Below, in pieces: positions 49,352-61,259 of a DNA stretch of 64,000 nucleotides; within the stretch, counting starts at the first letter, position 1; each line of letters begins with the position of its first letter. A program made the position numbers and the translations under genes. Source of the DNA: Magnaporthiopsis rhizophila. Taxonomy: Eukaryota > Ascomycota > Sordariomycetes > Magnaporthales > Magnaporthaceae. Location: assembly GCA_003049465.1 (NCBI GenBank), contig PYSS01000097.1:62001-126000 (forward strand), in the 5' to 3' direction. Under the pieces are notes generated by a model that searched no databases, was not told the DNA's origin, and saw nothing but the letters and a program-made list of their open reading frames with translations.

Positions 49352-50608
49352 TCTACGTCTTGGCGGTGGCTTTTGGCGAAGCAGGTGTAGGCAAAGCAAG
49401 GCAGGATGCGAGATGACGAGCGACACCTAGGGGCTGGAGGTAAACTATGTGAGCTGGCAAAACGCAGTCGAAAAGGAAGCCTGAAGAAGAGAGCAGGTTC
49501 AAGATTTCGAGCAAGATGGGGAGACGGGATGTCCGTCTTTTATGCTCGCTCTGGTATGGGAGGCAGCTAGGCTTGTGCATATTGTTCTTGCCCCGAAAGG
49601 ATGCCTCACTCGGTGGGTTCTCATGAACAGGCAGTTAGCCCCTCTGTTTGTTGGTGTTGCCCGCCTCATGGGGAGATTCTGAGGGTAGGTGGGAGGTACC
49701 TTGCCCGGGTAACGCATCTCCCTAAGGCAGGCACGGCCGAGCGCATGCAGATTTTTTTTTTCGGGTGTCTGCTAGCTAGGCTGGGCTCACTTGTGTAACC
49801 ACACCAGACCTTCACCATCCACGGTCTCGACCCGGCTCCTGCCATGATCACTGCCGACACAGACTACGAGATTGCAGCGCGAGAGAGCGAACCGGTACTG
49901 AGGTAGAGCAGGTACGCCATCACTAGCACAGAGCGGTTTCAACATCTGTCGCAGAGGCAGGCATCACTGACGAGAGTAGGCCACCGTTGTCAACGACGAG
50001 CAGACAGGCATTACTGGCGGCAAGAAGGCCACCGTTGTTAACGACAAGCAGGCCGACATTTCCGCAGAGCTAGCAGGCAGGTATACAAGCAGGCCTGCAT
50101 CAAATCGGTCAAGCTATTCTTTGCCAGAGGATAAGCTATGCCGCCATTTACTTAAGTGGCCTATACAGAGGGTGCCTCTCGAAGGGATCCCTTAAGGAGA
50201 ACCTGACTCCCCAAGCATCTCCTTAAGGCCCTGAGAAAATTATTCTAATACAGAGATCTCTCCAAGCCGACATTGTCCCCTTGTTACAGTGTTGGGCCGC
50301 GCCAAGACTGAAATCCGTGGATATGAAACGCGGCCGTTAGGAGCAAAAATTTCTCAAATCAGGTCGCTAGCCGACTAATTGGCTCCGCTTCAAACGACAA
50401 CCGTGCCACGAGGCGCAACGAGAAAGCCCAGTGCTCAGAGCCTAAATATTGCGTGGGCCGCCGCCCTCATGAGGAAGACAGCTGCCCGCTCTGCCATCAC
50501 CGCTGCGATTTTGGCCCTACAGCCACGGAAACCAACCCAGCCATCTCCTCTATTCACGCAGTTACCAAGCTCATCTTATCTCCACACAGAGCTTATCTTC
50601 ATCCGACA
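49352..50608. other. Intergenic with short tandem repeats (about 49960-50070)
   Basis: A roughly 54-bp unit ('aggccaccgttgtcaacgac' / 'aggccaccgttgttaacgac') is present twice or more. The following 250 bp ('ccttaaggagaacctgactc') has an LTR-like look, but no partner was found. Confidence 0.4.
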
Positions 50609-50884
50609 ATGTCGGCGGAAAATCTTGAGGCAACCCAGGGATCCGGCTTCGACGGCCTAGAATGGGTACAGGATGGGATTTGGGGCGCGGAGCCTCGCTG
50701 GAATGTTGAGCCGGACGAGGAAGCCATCCAGCAGACTGTACGGTCTTCGTTGAACCTGCCCCCCCGGCCCCTGCGACATCGAATTTGTCTGCGCTTCCCT
50801 ACTCCGAAAATGAGCGGAACAGGCTTACCCAAGCCTTTTCAGAGTGGCACGCACGTCGATTCCAAGCCCACGCCACAGATTTGA
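50609..50884 (+). pseudogene. Possible aminoglycoside-phosphotransferase-like N-terminal remnant
   Basis: The frame from 50609 (MSAENLEATQGSGFDGLEW) includes 'GAEPRWNVEPDEEAIQQTV', which resembles the first strand/helix of fungal APH-family kinase-like proteins. The kinase core does not follow in any frame, so it is at best a truncated copy. Confidence is low because the match covers only about 30 residues. Confidence 0.3.
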
Positions 50885-51895
50885 TCCCGGGGTGTCAGCC
50901 AGCCGCGACTGCAGGGGGGCTTGGACACGCCGCTAATCGAAAGCACGCGCGTCGTCCTACAAAATCGTCACGAGGGCAAGCGACGTCAAAGCCTGGAGCC
51001 TCCTGCCACAGTGGTCCAGAAGGGGCCCCGAACGAAGCTCGAATCCGCAGCTTCCCGGTGCTCGCCCGTGAGGGCAAGCGACGCGGGCCATCACATACGC
51101 GTCCGAACGCCCCGGGGCAAGTAGCCGCGACGTTGTTCTCCCCGCCGCAAATAGTTTACGACGCCCCGTCCGAGGGCGTTTCGGTCAAGAACGATCCCGA
51201 CCTCGATCGCGCCACCGCCCACCAGTGACAGCGCGCGCTTCCCACGCCTACGGTACCCGGACGGTCCCGGTCGCAGGCCCGCGGTCACTAAGCATCAATC
51301 CGTCCGGATCGCCGCTAGTACGCTTCCAGGTCCTTCCCCGCGCCTTCTACAACACCGAGCCGCCGGCTACCGGCTCAAAGCGTGGCGCCCTAGGAGCCTC
51401 GGGGTCACCCGATGTCGGCGACGAGCCCCTGTGTAAGGAAAGAGCCGAGTCGGCCGTTGCCGCCCAAAAAAAAAAAAAAAAAAAAAAAGGACGTGGGCTC
51501 GGAGCCCACCAACGCCTTTATTTTCGGAGCAGCCCCTAGGCCCGCCGCCACCATAGGTACTACCGCAAGCGGCAGTAACGGCAAGCCTTGGCGGCTCCAT
51601 CACCCTGCGGAATCCCTTCTTGGGGCTCGAGCGAGGCAGCATCGCCCGCCTTGCGGGGGCCAAACGAGGGCGGACTGTTGCACGCTGGTTCGGAGCGAGG
51701 ATGTTGTCGAATCGGTCGACGCAATGGTCTTCAAGGCCATTCGTTCACCCCAGCAGTAAGACCGAACCGGGCGGGAAGCTGGTCGTTGTCAAGGTGCTGA
51801 AGAGTGGGTGTTCGGGCGCGTGTGGCTTGAGTTGCGGACCTGGGCCGGCGAAGCTGGCAGGAAATGTACTGCCCAAGCTCGTCTTGAAGGCCATG
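50885..51895. other. Intergenic with A run at 51466-51488
   Basis: No supported gene; a 23-base A run is present. The last part is the 3' flank of the minus-strand F-box-like gene. Confidence 0.4.
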
Positions 51896-54204
51896 CTACT
51901 TGGAAAAACACCCACAGCTGACAAATGTTATGGGAACGTCACAGGCACACGAGGGAGAGAAGTCAACGACGTGAGGTATCTTCGTCCGAGTGGACGAGTA
52001 GGGTGAATCACCATAGTGAAATGCGATCCAGCGGATGGCGCGCGGAGCCTGCGCCTCGGTGCCATTGAAGATGTCGGTCACAACGACGGCGGTGTCACCG
52101 GCATTTATGCCGAGGGCGCCGTCCTTGCCGTGGTCGTCGCCATCCTCGACGCTGCCGTCCCACTGGCCGAGGCTCTCGATCGTGCCGTCGGCGTGGTGGA
52201 GGCACAGGCCGGTGTAGCGTTCCCCTATCGTGCGGGCCCTGAGCCTCCGGACACCGTTCGGGGAAAAGACACTGGCGCTCGTGAAGAAGCTATAGCCGTC
52301 TCTGAAGGGGCGGCGGTTATTGGGCCTTCCCCCGAATGCTGGGAGCGCTGGTGGACCGCGACGGTGGCACGCCGGCCGCGATGTGGGTGCTGTGGCCGCG
52401 CCAACGTTTTTCAACACTGGAGATCCAAGCCCGGCCAGGGGGTCGACGATCAAACCAGCAACCGGCTCCGAAGCTGCGACCGTCCACTTTAATAACCCGT
52501 TGTACCTGTTGTAACAAGGGCCGAAGAAGGCAGAGCGGCCACGGTTGGTGCCGACCTGAATTTATTTCTTTTTAGCAAATACCTTCCTCCAGGCAAGGTT
52601 GATGGGCCATGACTTTACCATGAGGTGTGGGTCTGCTATACAATCGGAGGCGCCAACAGCAACGAAATCCACACGTTCGGAGGGTCCTAGGTTAAAATAA
52701 AGCGGTTGCCCCCACGTTTTGTCGCCCGAGGTACGGCTTGCCCCTTTTTCGTAGTGGACCGTGATGGCGGGGATGCCGCCGCTTGGGAAGCAGTGCACGG
52801 TCAGGCCAGTCGCATCGCCACCGTCACCGAGGCTACCGATGAGCGGGAGGTAGCAGCACGGGCGCCAGCCAGGGTAATGCAATACCTGCACCGGGAAACT
52901 CGAGCAATCGACAATGCGTTTCGTAGTAGCCAGCTTGAACTGGGACGAGTCTGGGTTGACATCCCATAGCGCCTTTGAGGGAGGGGACGGATCATATCGG
53001 CTGTAGGCGTCCATATGTGGCAGGTAGTCGACGCGGACCACCTTGAGATCCTGCCATGTAAAAATAGTGTCAGATTCTGGGGGAAAAAAAGAATAATAAT
53101 TCGGCGGGGTAACTTACGTCCTGGAGAACTTGGAAACGGCCTAGGTCGGGCCCCGCTACGTGCCCATGGCAGCAGCCGTCTGCGTCCGGCTTTCCGAGCC
53201 AGGCGGTAGTAGACCCGTCTTGAAGGATGAAGCAGGCCGCCCGTAGGCCGTGCATCCCGAGGATGAACCGGGCGCCGGAGATGAGGTGGGGCTGGACACG
53301 GACGCTAAGAACGGCACGGTTATCGGGCCTGTCCGCAGCATGGTTGGCGTCTGAGACGAACTCGAGACGAGACAGGTAGTCACGACCGAACAGCTGGATC
53401 GTCGACGCACGAATCCGGCCGTTGCGGGGTATCACTGCCGTCCCTTGGAGCAAAAGATTCACCGCCGTCACGCTCGGCGTCGGGTCGGAAGGTACGAGCC
53501 CTAGGAGGGCCGAGGACGTCTGGGTCGCCATCGCGAGCGACATGGCCAGGTTGTTGCGGCTGCCACCGACGAGGTGCCGCACAACTTCCCCCAACAGCTC
53601 CGGCGGCAGCAGCTGGTGGCATTGCAAAAAGATGTTGTCGTCGGGCTGCGTCTCCAGATCCGTCTGGGAAAGCAGGGCCACCGGCAGTCGGGACTCGCAA
53701 CCACTCCCGAAGTCTGGATGCTGGAGGATGGGCTGCGTCGCCTGCGCGAATCTGTAAAGCTGGGACGCCGTGAGGCCCCGGTGTCGTCGGCGCGCGACCT
53801 TCCAGCAGTCTCGGTGGGCGAAGAACAGTGGCCGCGAGAGATCTTTGACGCTGTTATGCAGAGGCGGGCCTATCCCCCTCACGATGTTGTGCCGGACGCT
53901 TCCATCGGCGCTCCTCAACGTCAGGTCCCGCCCGAAGTACAGAAACGAGTCATCGGTCAAGTCGGTCGCGAGCACGTGGACCTGGAGCGGATCCCGTTGG
54001 ACATCATCGGCCATGTTGAAGACTTTTGGTCGACGCGAGTTAGATCTGCCCTGGTAAAGTTTGGGGGCCGCCATGCTTACGGCAAAGGAGGTCGAACTCC
54101 CAATCGCCCGCATCACCGCCTTTGGCTGGACGGTCGAAATAGAAATCCGTCTTCGGGAGCTTGCTGCGACAGAGCACGCAAAACGGAAGTACGGGAAAAT
54201 ACAT
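51896..54204 (-). CDS. F-box-like fungal protein (DUF7600-type architecture), four exons
   Basis: Exons 54204-54081, 54022-53118, 53050-52619, 52555-51896 give about 706 aa. Introns: 54080-54023 (gtaagc, branch tctaact, aaaag), 53117-53051 (gtaagt, branch ctgacac, ggcag), 52618-52556 (gtaaag, branch tgctaaa, ttcag; 63 bp). All keep frame and fuse segments that are each clearly coding. The N-terminus has CVLC at about residue 9; 'HQLLPPELLGEVVRHL' near residue 180 is an F-box-like helix, followed by 'GRDYLSRLEFVSD' and a C-terminal region with 'LRARTIGERYTGLCLHHADG' and 'ESLGQWDG'. This order recalls a large fungal F-box/DUF7600 family that may serve in SCF ubiquitin ligases; substrate unknown. 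Overall model good, family name moderate. Confidence 0.7.
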
Positions 54205-55599
54205 CGCGTTCGCCCTTGTGCTTTGTGGGACGCGACAAAAAGGAGTCAAGACAAAAAGAAGGCGAGGCTGTACAACAATGGAGGAGAAAAGCCAGGGCTG
54301 CAAGCGGTGGCAGCACAAGCGGGAGGAAGCAAAGGAAGAGAGCAAATTTTGAGCACGGGAAGTTCCCAGCCACCCAAGGCAAGAGGCGGTACCCCGAGTA
54401 CCCCCACCAATAGGTCTCCATGTGGCAAATGCTTGGGTGTGGCAGGTTCTTGCTCCTTTGGTCGTAACATCGGGCCGTCTCTGCTCTCTGGAGGGCAGAC
54501 AACGAGTGCAACACCGAAGCACGGAAACGACCAGAAACAAACAACCACCAGCCCCAACTTTCAAGGAAGTAACGACCCCACCACTCACACCACTCCGTCG
54601 CTCCAGATTCCCGCCTTCTGGCTATGGAGGGTCACGATCCATGGGATTGCAATCCCTGATGGGCTTGAAGACCCCGTCGACCCAAACCCCCACCACCGCA
54701 AAAGCCCGGAGAAGCACGTACGTACGTACCCAGCATACCCAACTCCGGCCCATCTCCCTCTCCCCAAAGAAATGACGGCTGCCCCAGTTGATCGACGACG
54801 GGGACAAAGACCTCGAGGCCCCCCGCGGGCAACAACGATGGCGGCCAGCGGTAGGCAGCATCCGGCCCGCCCTTTTTTGCTCTTTCGCCAACCCGACCTT
54901 ACGACACCGAGAACGACAGGCCTCGGCCTCGTGTGGGACGAATCGAGGTTGGGCACAATAAGCAACAAGCGCGACACGGCCCACGAGTCCCGTCGAACGC
55001 GCCTCGTGGCTTTATCCATCCTCGCCATGGCCGCCAAAAAGTTTTGTGCATCACCTCCGGGAGATCTGCTGGCCCCGTCTTTCCCGACGACGACGACACC
55101 CACAGCCTGCACTCCCGCACCAAGACCATCACGAAAGCTTGCGTGTTGCCCAGCTGCCGTACGCCGCACATCACCCGACGGTGCCCGAGTGGCCGAGCTC
55201 CTCCATCGAAACGACATCACACAGCGAGAGCAGCGTCTGCCTCAGGTCGTGGTATCCCCAGAGGTGCCTCTCGATCCCTTGCGTCCCAAGAGGCTCGTAG
55301 GAGACGGCCCTGCCCCGGCCATTTGACGGCACCCTACGTAACCCAAAGCGTCCTGGCGAATATCACACAGGCGGATCTCGTGGCGGGTGCAGGAACCTCG
55401 GGGAGGCGGCGGAGCGGGCGGCCTTTGTACGTTTGCGTGGTTCATGGCTAATCTCTGGTGGCGCTGAAGGGTGCTTTATATATCAAACTTTGTAAGCGAA
55501 CGTCGTCGACACTTGGAGGAGCGTATACTTGAATGTGGCCCCTTGCACGCCTGTTGCTGTATATGCTGTTGTACGTCACCTCGTATGTGCGCGGCACCG
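54205..55599. other. Upstream region of the F-box-like gene, no accepted gene
   Basis: Long open frames occur on both strands (plus 54061-55326 and 54933-55451, minus 54585-55220) but overlap one another and the first F-box exon. They lack motifs and are not accepted. Confidence 0.35.
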
Positions 55600-57310
55600 T
55601 CTTACTTACAGATGATGAAGTTTATATTCCGGCTGCGCGTGCATCTCGTCTGCCTGCCCAATCTCCCTCGAACGGCTCGGGATCTTCGGGTTCTCGACAA
55701 CCTCTGGGGCTGGATGAAACGTGGTGGGGATGCGACATTAGACACAAGCGCGGCTGATGTCCCCGATCGCTATGGCCCGGCAGCAACGAGTTAATATCCA
55801 GCCCCGGGTACCTGATGCTGTCTCTGGTAGCCTCGTCCAGCCGCCTCACGTCCGAGCGTGTGATGGGCGAGTACAGCTCGTGCACGGTCCCGATAATGTG
55901 CTGCTCATAAGCTCAACCGAATCTACCGTCTCCATCGTGGAGACCAAAGTGCATCCATCTTCGGCAACGCGGTTCGCATGGCGTAGCAGATATCCGTCTC
56001 CTTCAGCAGCGAACTCCGCAGCCGGCATCTTGGAGTTCGAGAACTCGTGCTTTCGACATGTCGATCGATCCTTTTTCTGGTACATCACCATGATGAGCCA
56101 GAGCTACTGGGCCACGTTCGTGGAGCGGTCCAAGGGCGGAGTGGTCAACACGACAACGAGCAGACAGGGATATAGGCCGACAGTATGGTGCGGCGAGGAC
56201 GGGCATGATGATAGGCGCGACTCTTATCGACCGACAAGGTTTTCACGGTCCCATCCCCAGGGGCACCGCGCCTGCCGGCGCTAGATTGTTCCTCGCGAAG
56301 TGCAATTCCGCCGTAGCCGCGATCCGCTTTCACAAAGCTGACCAGGATCATGGACATTGTCTTCCACGGCTCGCCCTTCAGCATCTAAGCGTCGTACATC
56401 TTGCCACCCGGGTGCGTCGACATCTCCTCGAACTTCATCGTGCCGTGTACGTCGTGGGGTCGATCTCGAATTCGTCGTCGTCGGTCGGCGTACTCTCCGC
56501 GATGCTCTTAATCCCCGACGGGTACCCACGCCCTGTTCCACTCGACCTCGAGCTCCCTTATCGAGGCATTTGTTGCTGGCAACATGTGGCAGGCGGGACC
56601 CTGGCCGACAGGGCATCGTCGTTCGTGAAGCAGACCTTGAGACGCACATCTACCAAAGACCACATAATCGCCGTCCCCTGATGGACCCCCAGCGTACATC
56701 GTCCTCCTCTTGATATGTGCACGAAACTTTGGCCTTATCCCTGAGCGCGTTCGGAAACCCGAACCGCCCCCGGCCCCATGTACCTTGCTGGGAGGAGAGA
56801 TATCAAGAACCTCATCGAGTTGGCTGGCCTCGTGCCGTTGCACGACTTCCCCAAGGTCCCCTTCTTTTCCAGCCAACCTCCTGAAGCCACGGCCCAGCCC
56901 AGCCACGATTTATATGTAGAAATGCAATACGATCACGATATAGTAACTTCAAGTACACCGTCGAGACCACCAAGAAGAACACGATCGCGATGTCGACCGG
57001 CCCGAGCGTCGCGAAACCGAATGTAGATGTCCGGCTCGGTTTAGATCTTCTGATTCTACGTCTAGTTCCACTCGGGCGTCTACACGGTCCTGCGTTTAAT
57101 GTCGTACAACGTGTCGAGCACCGCTTCGAGATCGACCATCTGCTTGTTCTCCTCCCTCGCCTCCATTACGACGTCGAGTCCGTGCTCGGTGCACGCCATT
57201 TTCGTGGGCTCTCGACCTTCACAAACCGCGCCCCCCGGCGATGGGCCGTCGTGCCAGAAAATTATTGACGCTCTCGAGGGGCTACATCCACCATCGCAGT
57301 CTATCAACCA
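55600..57310 (-). pseudogene. Frameshifted coding block, unknown family (paralogue of 61.3-64 kb)
   Basis: Minus-strand protein-like segments occur in shifting frames: 'KMACTEHGLDVVMEAREEN' (about 57190), 'GDYVVFGRCASQGLL' (about 56660), 'KFEEMSTHPGGKMYD' (about 56435-56390) followed by an in-frame TAG, 'PWKTMSMILVSFVKADRG', and 'TVHELYSPITRSDVRRLDEA' (about 55880). The central motif matches 'TFTEMSTHPGGQMYD' at about 62685-62640, and neighbouring pieces correspond in the same order. Stops and frame changes mean no full-length product. The family is not recognised; a viral or mobile-element origin is possible but unproven. Confidence 0.5.
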
Positions 57311-58030
57311 GCGTCTGTATGAGCCTTTTGACCTTCAGTCCCATCGGCGTTAGCATCGTGACCAAATACCACGCAGCCTCCACCACTCAGCTCGGCGTTT
57401 GGGCGGCCGCCTGGCCGGCTCTGCAAGTGCAGGGTAGGTACAGGGTAGGTCGGGTGTCGATTTAGGACTTGGTGAAATTTTGTTCAAGGTGCAGGGTAGG
57501 TGCAGGGGCCGCGTCAGGGACTTGGGTTTCCAAGGTCGCCTTATCACCTTTGCCCCTCCTCATCTGCCGGGGACGTGCTTGGAGCATGCATTTTGCCTGC
57601 GGCCGAGGCCAAAAGATCCAAGTTGTAGGGCCTATTCTCCTCAGGGAGACTGACAGCTTGACTTCCCTATACCCTCTCTTTGCGGCTTTGGTTGAGGAGA
57701 TTGCCAAGTGGGTAGGGGGACCTTTCCGCAGCTGGTGGATGGGCAAGCTAGGTGCCGAGGACCTAGATGGCCCGGCCGTGTAGGCTGGGCCCGGAAACCT
57801 GGTGAACTGGACCGGTTCAGGGGTAATCGCCTTCGTATACACATAACCTAAAGAAGTGACCATCAGACGGGATTCCAGCCTTGCAGCGGAGAGATTATTT
57901 TTTCCTTGTTGGGGACAAACATGGCTCAAAGTTTGAGTATCAGCTAAACGTACAGCGTTCAAGATTCCCTCCGACTTGTGGAGGACTTTTCGTCTTTGCA
58001 ACTTGGGTGCTGCCATATGATCTTGATGCA
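57311..58030. other. Intergenic, nothing recognised
   Basis: A short direct repeat ('gtgcagggtaggt', about 57427-57500) is present; no gene. Confidence 0.35.
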
Positions 58031-58262
58031 TCGATATCTCTTTTCCTATCTCCTTTTTTATCTTTTTTTCCCTGCTTTTTTTCCTATTCCTTTCCCTTTG
58101 TTTTTTTTATTTTATTTTTTTTATTTTAATTTTTTATTTTTATATATACATATATATATCTTTTCTTTCCTATTTCTTTTTCCTTGTTCCTTTCTTTTCC
58201 TATTTCCTTAGCCATCTCTTTTCCTATCTCCTTTCCTATCACCTTCCTGTCTCTTTCCCTAT
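58031..58262 (+). repeat. Polypyrimidine tract (about 230 bp)
   Basis: Plus strand is almost purely C/T with repeated 'cctatctcctttcctat', broken by a short tatatatac island at about 58140-58160. The complementary sequence type recurs at 60505-60632, placing the two tracts in inverted orientation around the nuclease-like gene. Confidence 0.85.
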
Positions 58263-58317
58263 TTGTTGCAAGGTGGCCCAAGGAAGCGACGCGGTCCAAA
58301 TGTGGGTCTTGCCGTTT

Positions 58318-58585
58318 GCAGTTCAGTCGACCATATCCTTCATTGTTAGCCGCCGTCGCAACAATGCCCGTGTTCTGGTTGCGTCGACCTAAACAGTGAC
58401 ACCCGCCTTTGTGTGTTCGGTCGACGATATTCTATAATTTCCAGCCGCCGCTGCGACTCGGAAATCCACGCCCGTGTTCTGGTCGCGTCCATCTAAACAG
58501 CGACGCCCGCCTTTGTGTGTTCAGTCGATGATATTCTACCATTTTCAACCGCCGCTGAGACCCGGAAATCCACGCCTAACCGCTC
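58318..58585 (+). repeat. Tandem repeat, unit about 110 bp, upstream of the nuclease-like gene
   Basis: Two full and one partial copy with 'cccgtgttctggt.gcgtc', 'acccgcctttgtgtgttc', 'gtcgatgatattct' and 'gaaatccacgcc'. It ends 75 bp before the predicted start codon and so occupies the probable promoter. Confidence 0.85.
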
Positions 58586-58659
58586 CTTCCACAAAATTCG
58601 TCTGTCTTCCAACCGGTTGAAGCCAGAGTCTTTAAGACGCCGTATTGCCCTCCTGCGGA

Positions 58660-60288
58660 ATGCCGGACTCTTCAAGTAAGACTACACTTGTCTAGGTCGA
58701 CGTACGAGAACGGGTTGCTAATCTGCCACTCATCAGGGGCAACGACGCCTGAGGGCGAGGATCTCGACCGAGACGGAACTCCCGTGCAAGCTCGGAAGAG
58801 GCGACCCGGCAAGACGGCCGGAACTGATCCGCGATCTCTCAAGCGGACGCGATTGATGGAGGCGGACGCGCGCGAGCGTGGAATCGGGGACGAAGGTGCA
58901 CAGCACGCGCACAAGGTATGGCTAGCCACCCTTCGCGCGTGGAGACCCCACGGCTAACGGCAACGATAAAGACGACTCTATACCACCCGGAACCCATAGC
59001 CCCTGGCCGATCCGCCTCGTTCCTCCGAGATTTTGCCCAAATCCATCACAATCCCTGCCCATTCGTTTGTGAGTGGCTGGAATCAGTCCCTGAACCACGC
59101 TGCCGGTCGGACAGCTATCTTTTCCACTCAGCCGACCCCACCAAGGAGGTCAGAAGATCGGTGTCCGAGATAGGTACCAGACGGGATGCCGATAGGTATG
59201 CAATCCCGCCAACGCCGGCGTCGACTGGGTCGGACCGACGAGGTGTGCATGCCGGACCGGTGGCGCCTTCGGGCTCTCCTGGCACACCTTCAGGGCGATC
59301 GTCCTGGAAGAGTCTCGTCGAGGACCCGCACTACCGGAAATTCAACCTGGCCGCCAACAACATCTATATGCGCTCTTCCCGTGAAGAGTTCCCGAAGCAT
59401 ATTGCGGGTCTCATCGAGCGCGTGCGGAGGGGCCGCGACTCCCCTGGCCCATCACTGGATGAGATCAGGCAGGACGAAGCTTTAGAGGAACTTGCAATGG
59501 GCGCAGTAGAGGCCCAAGTAGAGAATTACTTCAAGGAAAAGATATTCCCCAGTTGCGGCCCAAGAGACAGCCTCGAACGCAGCGACAGACAACCGATGAC
59601 TAAACACACCGCTCCGAGCTCGGGATCCAAACTCAAAGTCAGCACTCCGGTGCTCGACCTGCTCTACGGATACAATCGCGACGGAGCATTTCCTCGGCAA
59701 CAGGCCCAGGTGATCTCTGCGAAGAATGAGGTGTTAGCCAATGGTCAAGGTCTGATATGTCCATTCTTGGTCATAGAGTTCAAGGGCGATGGTCCCACCG
59801 GAGCGGGCAGTATGTGGGTGGCGACAAATCAATGCCTCGGGCCATCCGCATCCTGTGTCAGCATCACCGAACGTCTCAGTCGTCGGTTGAACAACCGCGG
59901 CGGCGGCGAGGTCCGGCCGATCGATGCCGCGGCGTTCAGTGTTGCCCTGAGGGGCACAGAAGCACGGCTCTTCATCTCGTGGAAACACGAGCGGGATTAT
60001 TACATGGCCCAAGTCGACAGTTTCTTGCTTCAGAGGCCACATGATTACCTGGAGTTCCGCAAATGTGTGCTCAACATCCTTGACTGGGGCAAGGGCGAGC
60101 GGCTCCAGCAGATCCGGGACTCGCTGGACAGCGCTCTGGAAAGCAGCAGGCGGCAAACGCCCAGTGCTGCGAAGTCGCGCGCATCGCCGTCTGATCGTCC
60201 CGCTAACAAACGGCGCAGACCCACGTCGTCGCGCGGGAGCGGCGGAGGGCCCGCCCAACAGCCGGGTTGTGGCCCGGAGGATGAATAG
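58660..60288 (+). CDS. PD-(D/E)XK-like nuclease-fold protein (DUF7924-type)
   Basis: Three exons, 58660-58675, 58737-58915, 58972-60288, give 503 aa. Both introns have good signals: gtaaga...tgctaat...catcag (61 bp) and gtatgg...ggctaac...ataaag (56 bp). The N-terminus is short and basic (RKRRPGK, LKRTRL; possible nuclear signal). The core shows Asp294 in 'TPVLDLLYGYN' and E334-x-K336 in 'CPFLVIEFKGDGPTGAGSMW', followed by 'VATNQCLGPSASCV', the recalled hallmark of fungal DUF7924 proteins, and 'ARLFISWKHERDYYMAQVDS'. The D...ExK arrangement is intact, so an active restriction-endonuclease-like fold is plausible. The C-terminus is basic and low complexity. It lies between two related pseudogene blocks, with tandem repeat and pyrimidine tract in front. 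Role unknown. Confidence 0.85.
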
Positions 60289-60504
60289 GAAAGGGGACGA
60301 GAAGGGGATGAGAAATGAGTGTTATAATTCCGTGCTGGAGGGACAGGTTGAGGGCTTAGGGCGTTTTTAGACTTGTGTAACCGAGGAGAACTTCCACGAC
60401 GGGAGCACCCTCTCTTTTTTTTTTCTCCTTTCTCTTCATCTAGCAAAATAATATCATTTGGGCTCCTACTAATGACCAACCTTGAACCTAACGTATGATA
60501 AAGA

Positions 60505-60632
60505 AACAGGAAAGGAAATAGGAGGGGAAATAAAAAGGAAAAAATGGGAAAGGAAATAATAAAAAAAAAGTAGGAAAAGAAATAGGAAAAAAATAGGAAA
60601 AGAAATAAAAAAAGGAAATAGGAAAAAAAGCA
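60505..60632 (+). repeat. Polypurine tract
   Basis: Purine-rich with repeated 'aggaaataggaaa'. It is the reverse-orientation counterpart of the pyrimidine tract at 58031-58262. Confidence 0.85.
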
Positions 60633-61259
60633 TCCCAGGAGCCGACGCTTTTAGGAAGGCGGACGACGGCGGGGGTGGTTTTGCCTTTCAAGCAAATGAT
60701 TAAAGCAAGGATGAGTTCTACACCGGGAGGTGAAACGAACGACGCGGCTTCGAACGCTCGAATTACCTCGCCTACGTTTATAAAGAATAAAAATCGCCAA
60801 TGGTTAAAAATATCAAGTAAAAAAAAAGGCGGTATGGTTAACCTCCCGGTCGTTTTGGTCGGGCCTCCATATATGTTCCCCGAGGTGGTTCTCGCGTAAA
60901 AAAAAAATAAAAAATTGTCGAGGCCTCTCGAGCAATTTGAGCTTGCAAATCGACCGTGTTGAACCAGCTGCATGATCGACGGGTGGCCAGGTCGGGGGCC
61001 GTGAGAAGTCGGTGATCTCGGGCCACGGCTGCGCCCCGAGGAGCAATCAGGTCCGCCACGCACTTTTGTCCGTGACGTTTGGATTGGGGTTTCCCCGACA
61101 AGGTCTCTCAGGGCCGAACTGGTTCCTTGACGCACAAGGATCTTGCTTCGAACCTCGACGGAGTTTGTTCCAGACCATGATGTATGTAGCGGTCGAGCTT
61201 CGCGTCCAGCACTGTACGCAGACAGATCTCCGCCGAACGGACCCGACGACCGTGGTTGC
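60633..61259. other. Intergenic / decayed sequence
   Basis: The minus strand reads fragments such as 'EVIRAFEAASFVSPPGVEL' (about 60770-60710) between stops. It may be the degraded 3' part of the following coding block. Confidence 0.3.

Noticed and set aside
49900..50340. LTR retrotransposon end followed by gag
   Set aside because: LTR-like composition, but the following frame resembles an APH-type fragment, not gag, and there is no reverse transcriptase in the window.
52562..53041. Treating the 52562 stop as the end of the F-box-like gene
   Set aside because: A 63-bp intron with good signals removes the stop and joins strongly coding sequence in the same frame.
54061..55326. 421-codon plus-strand frame
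   Set aside because: Overlaps the first exon of the F-box-like gene in antisense, low complexity, no motif; other frames there are equally long.
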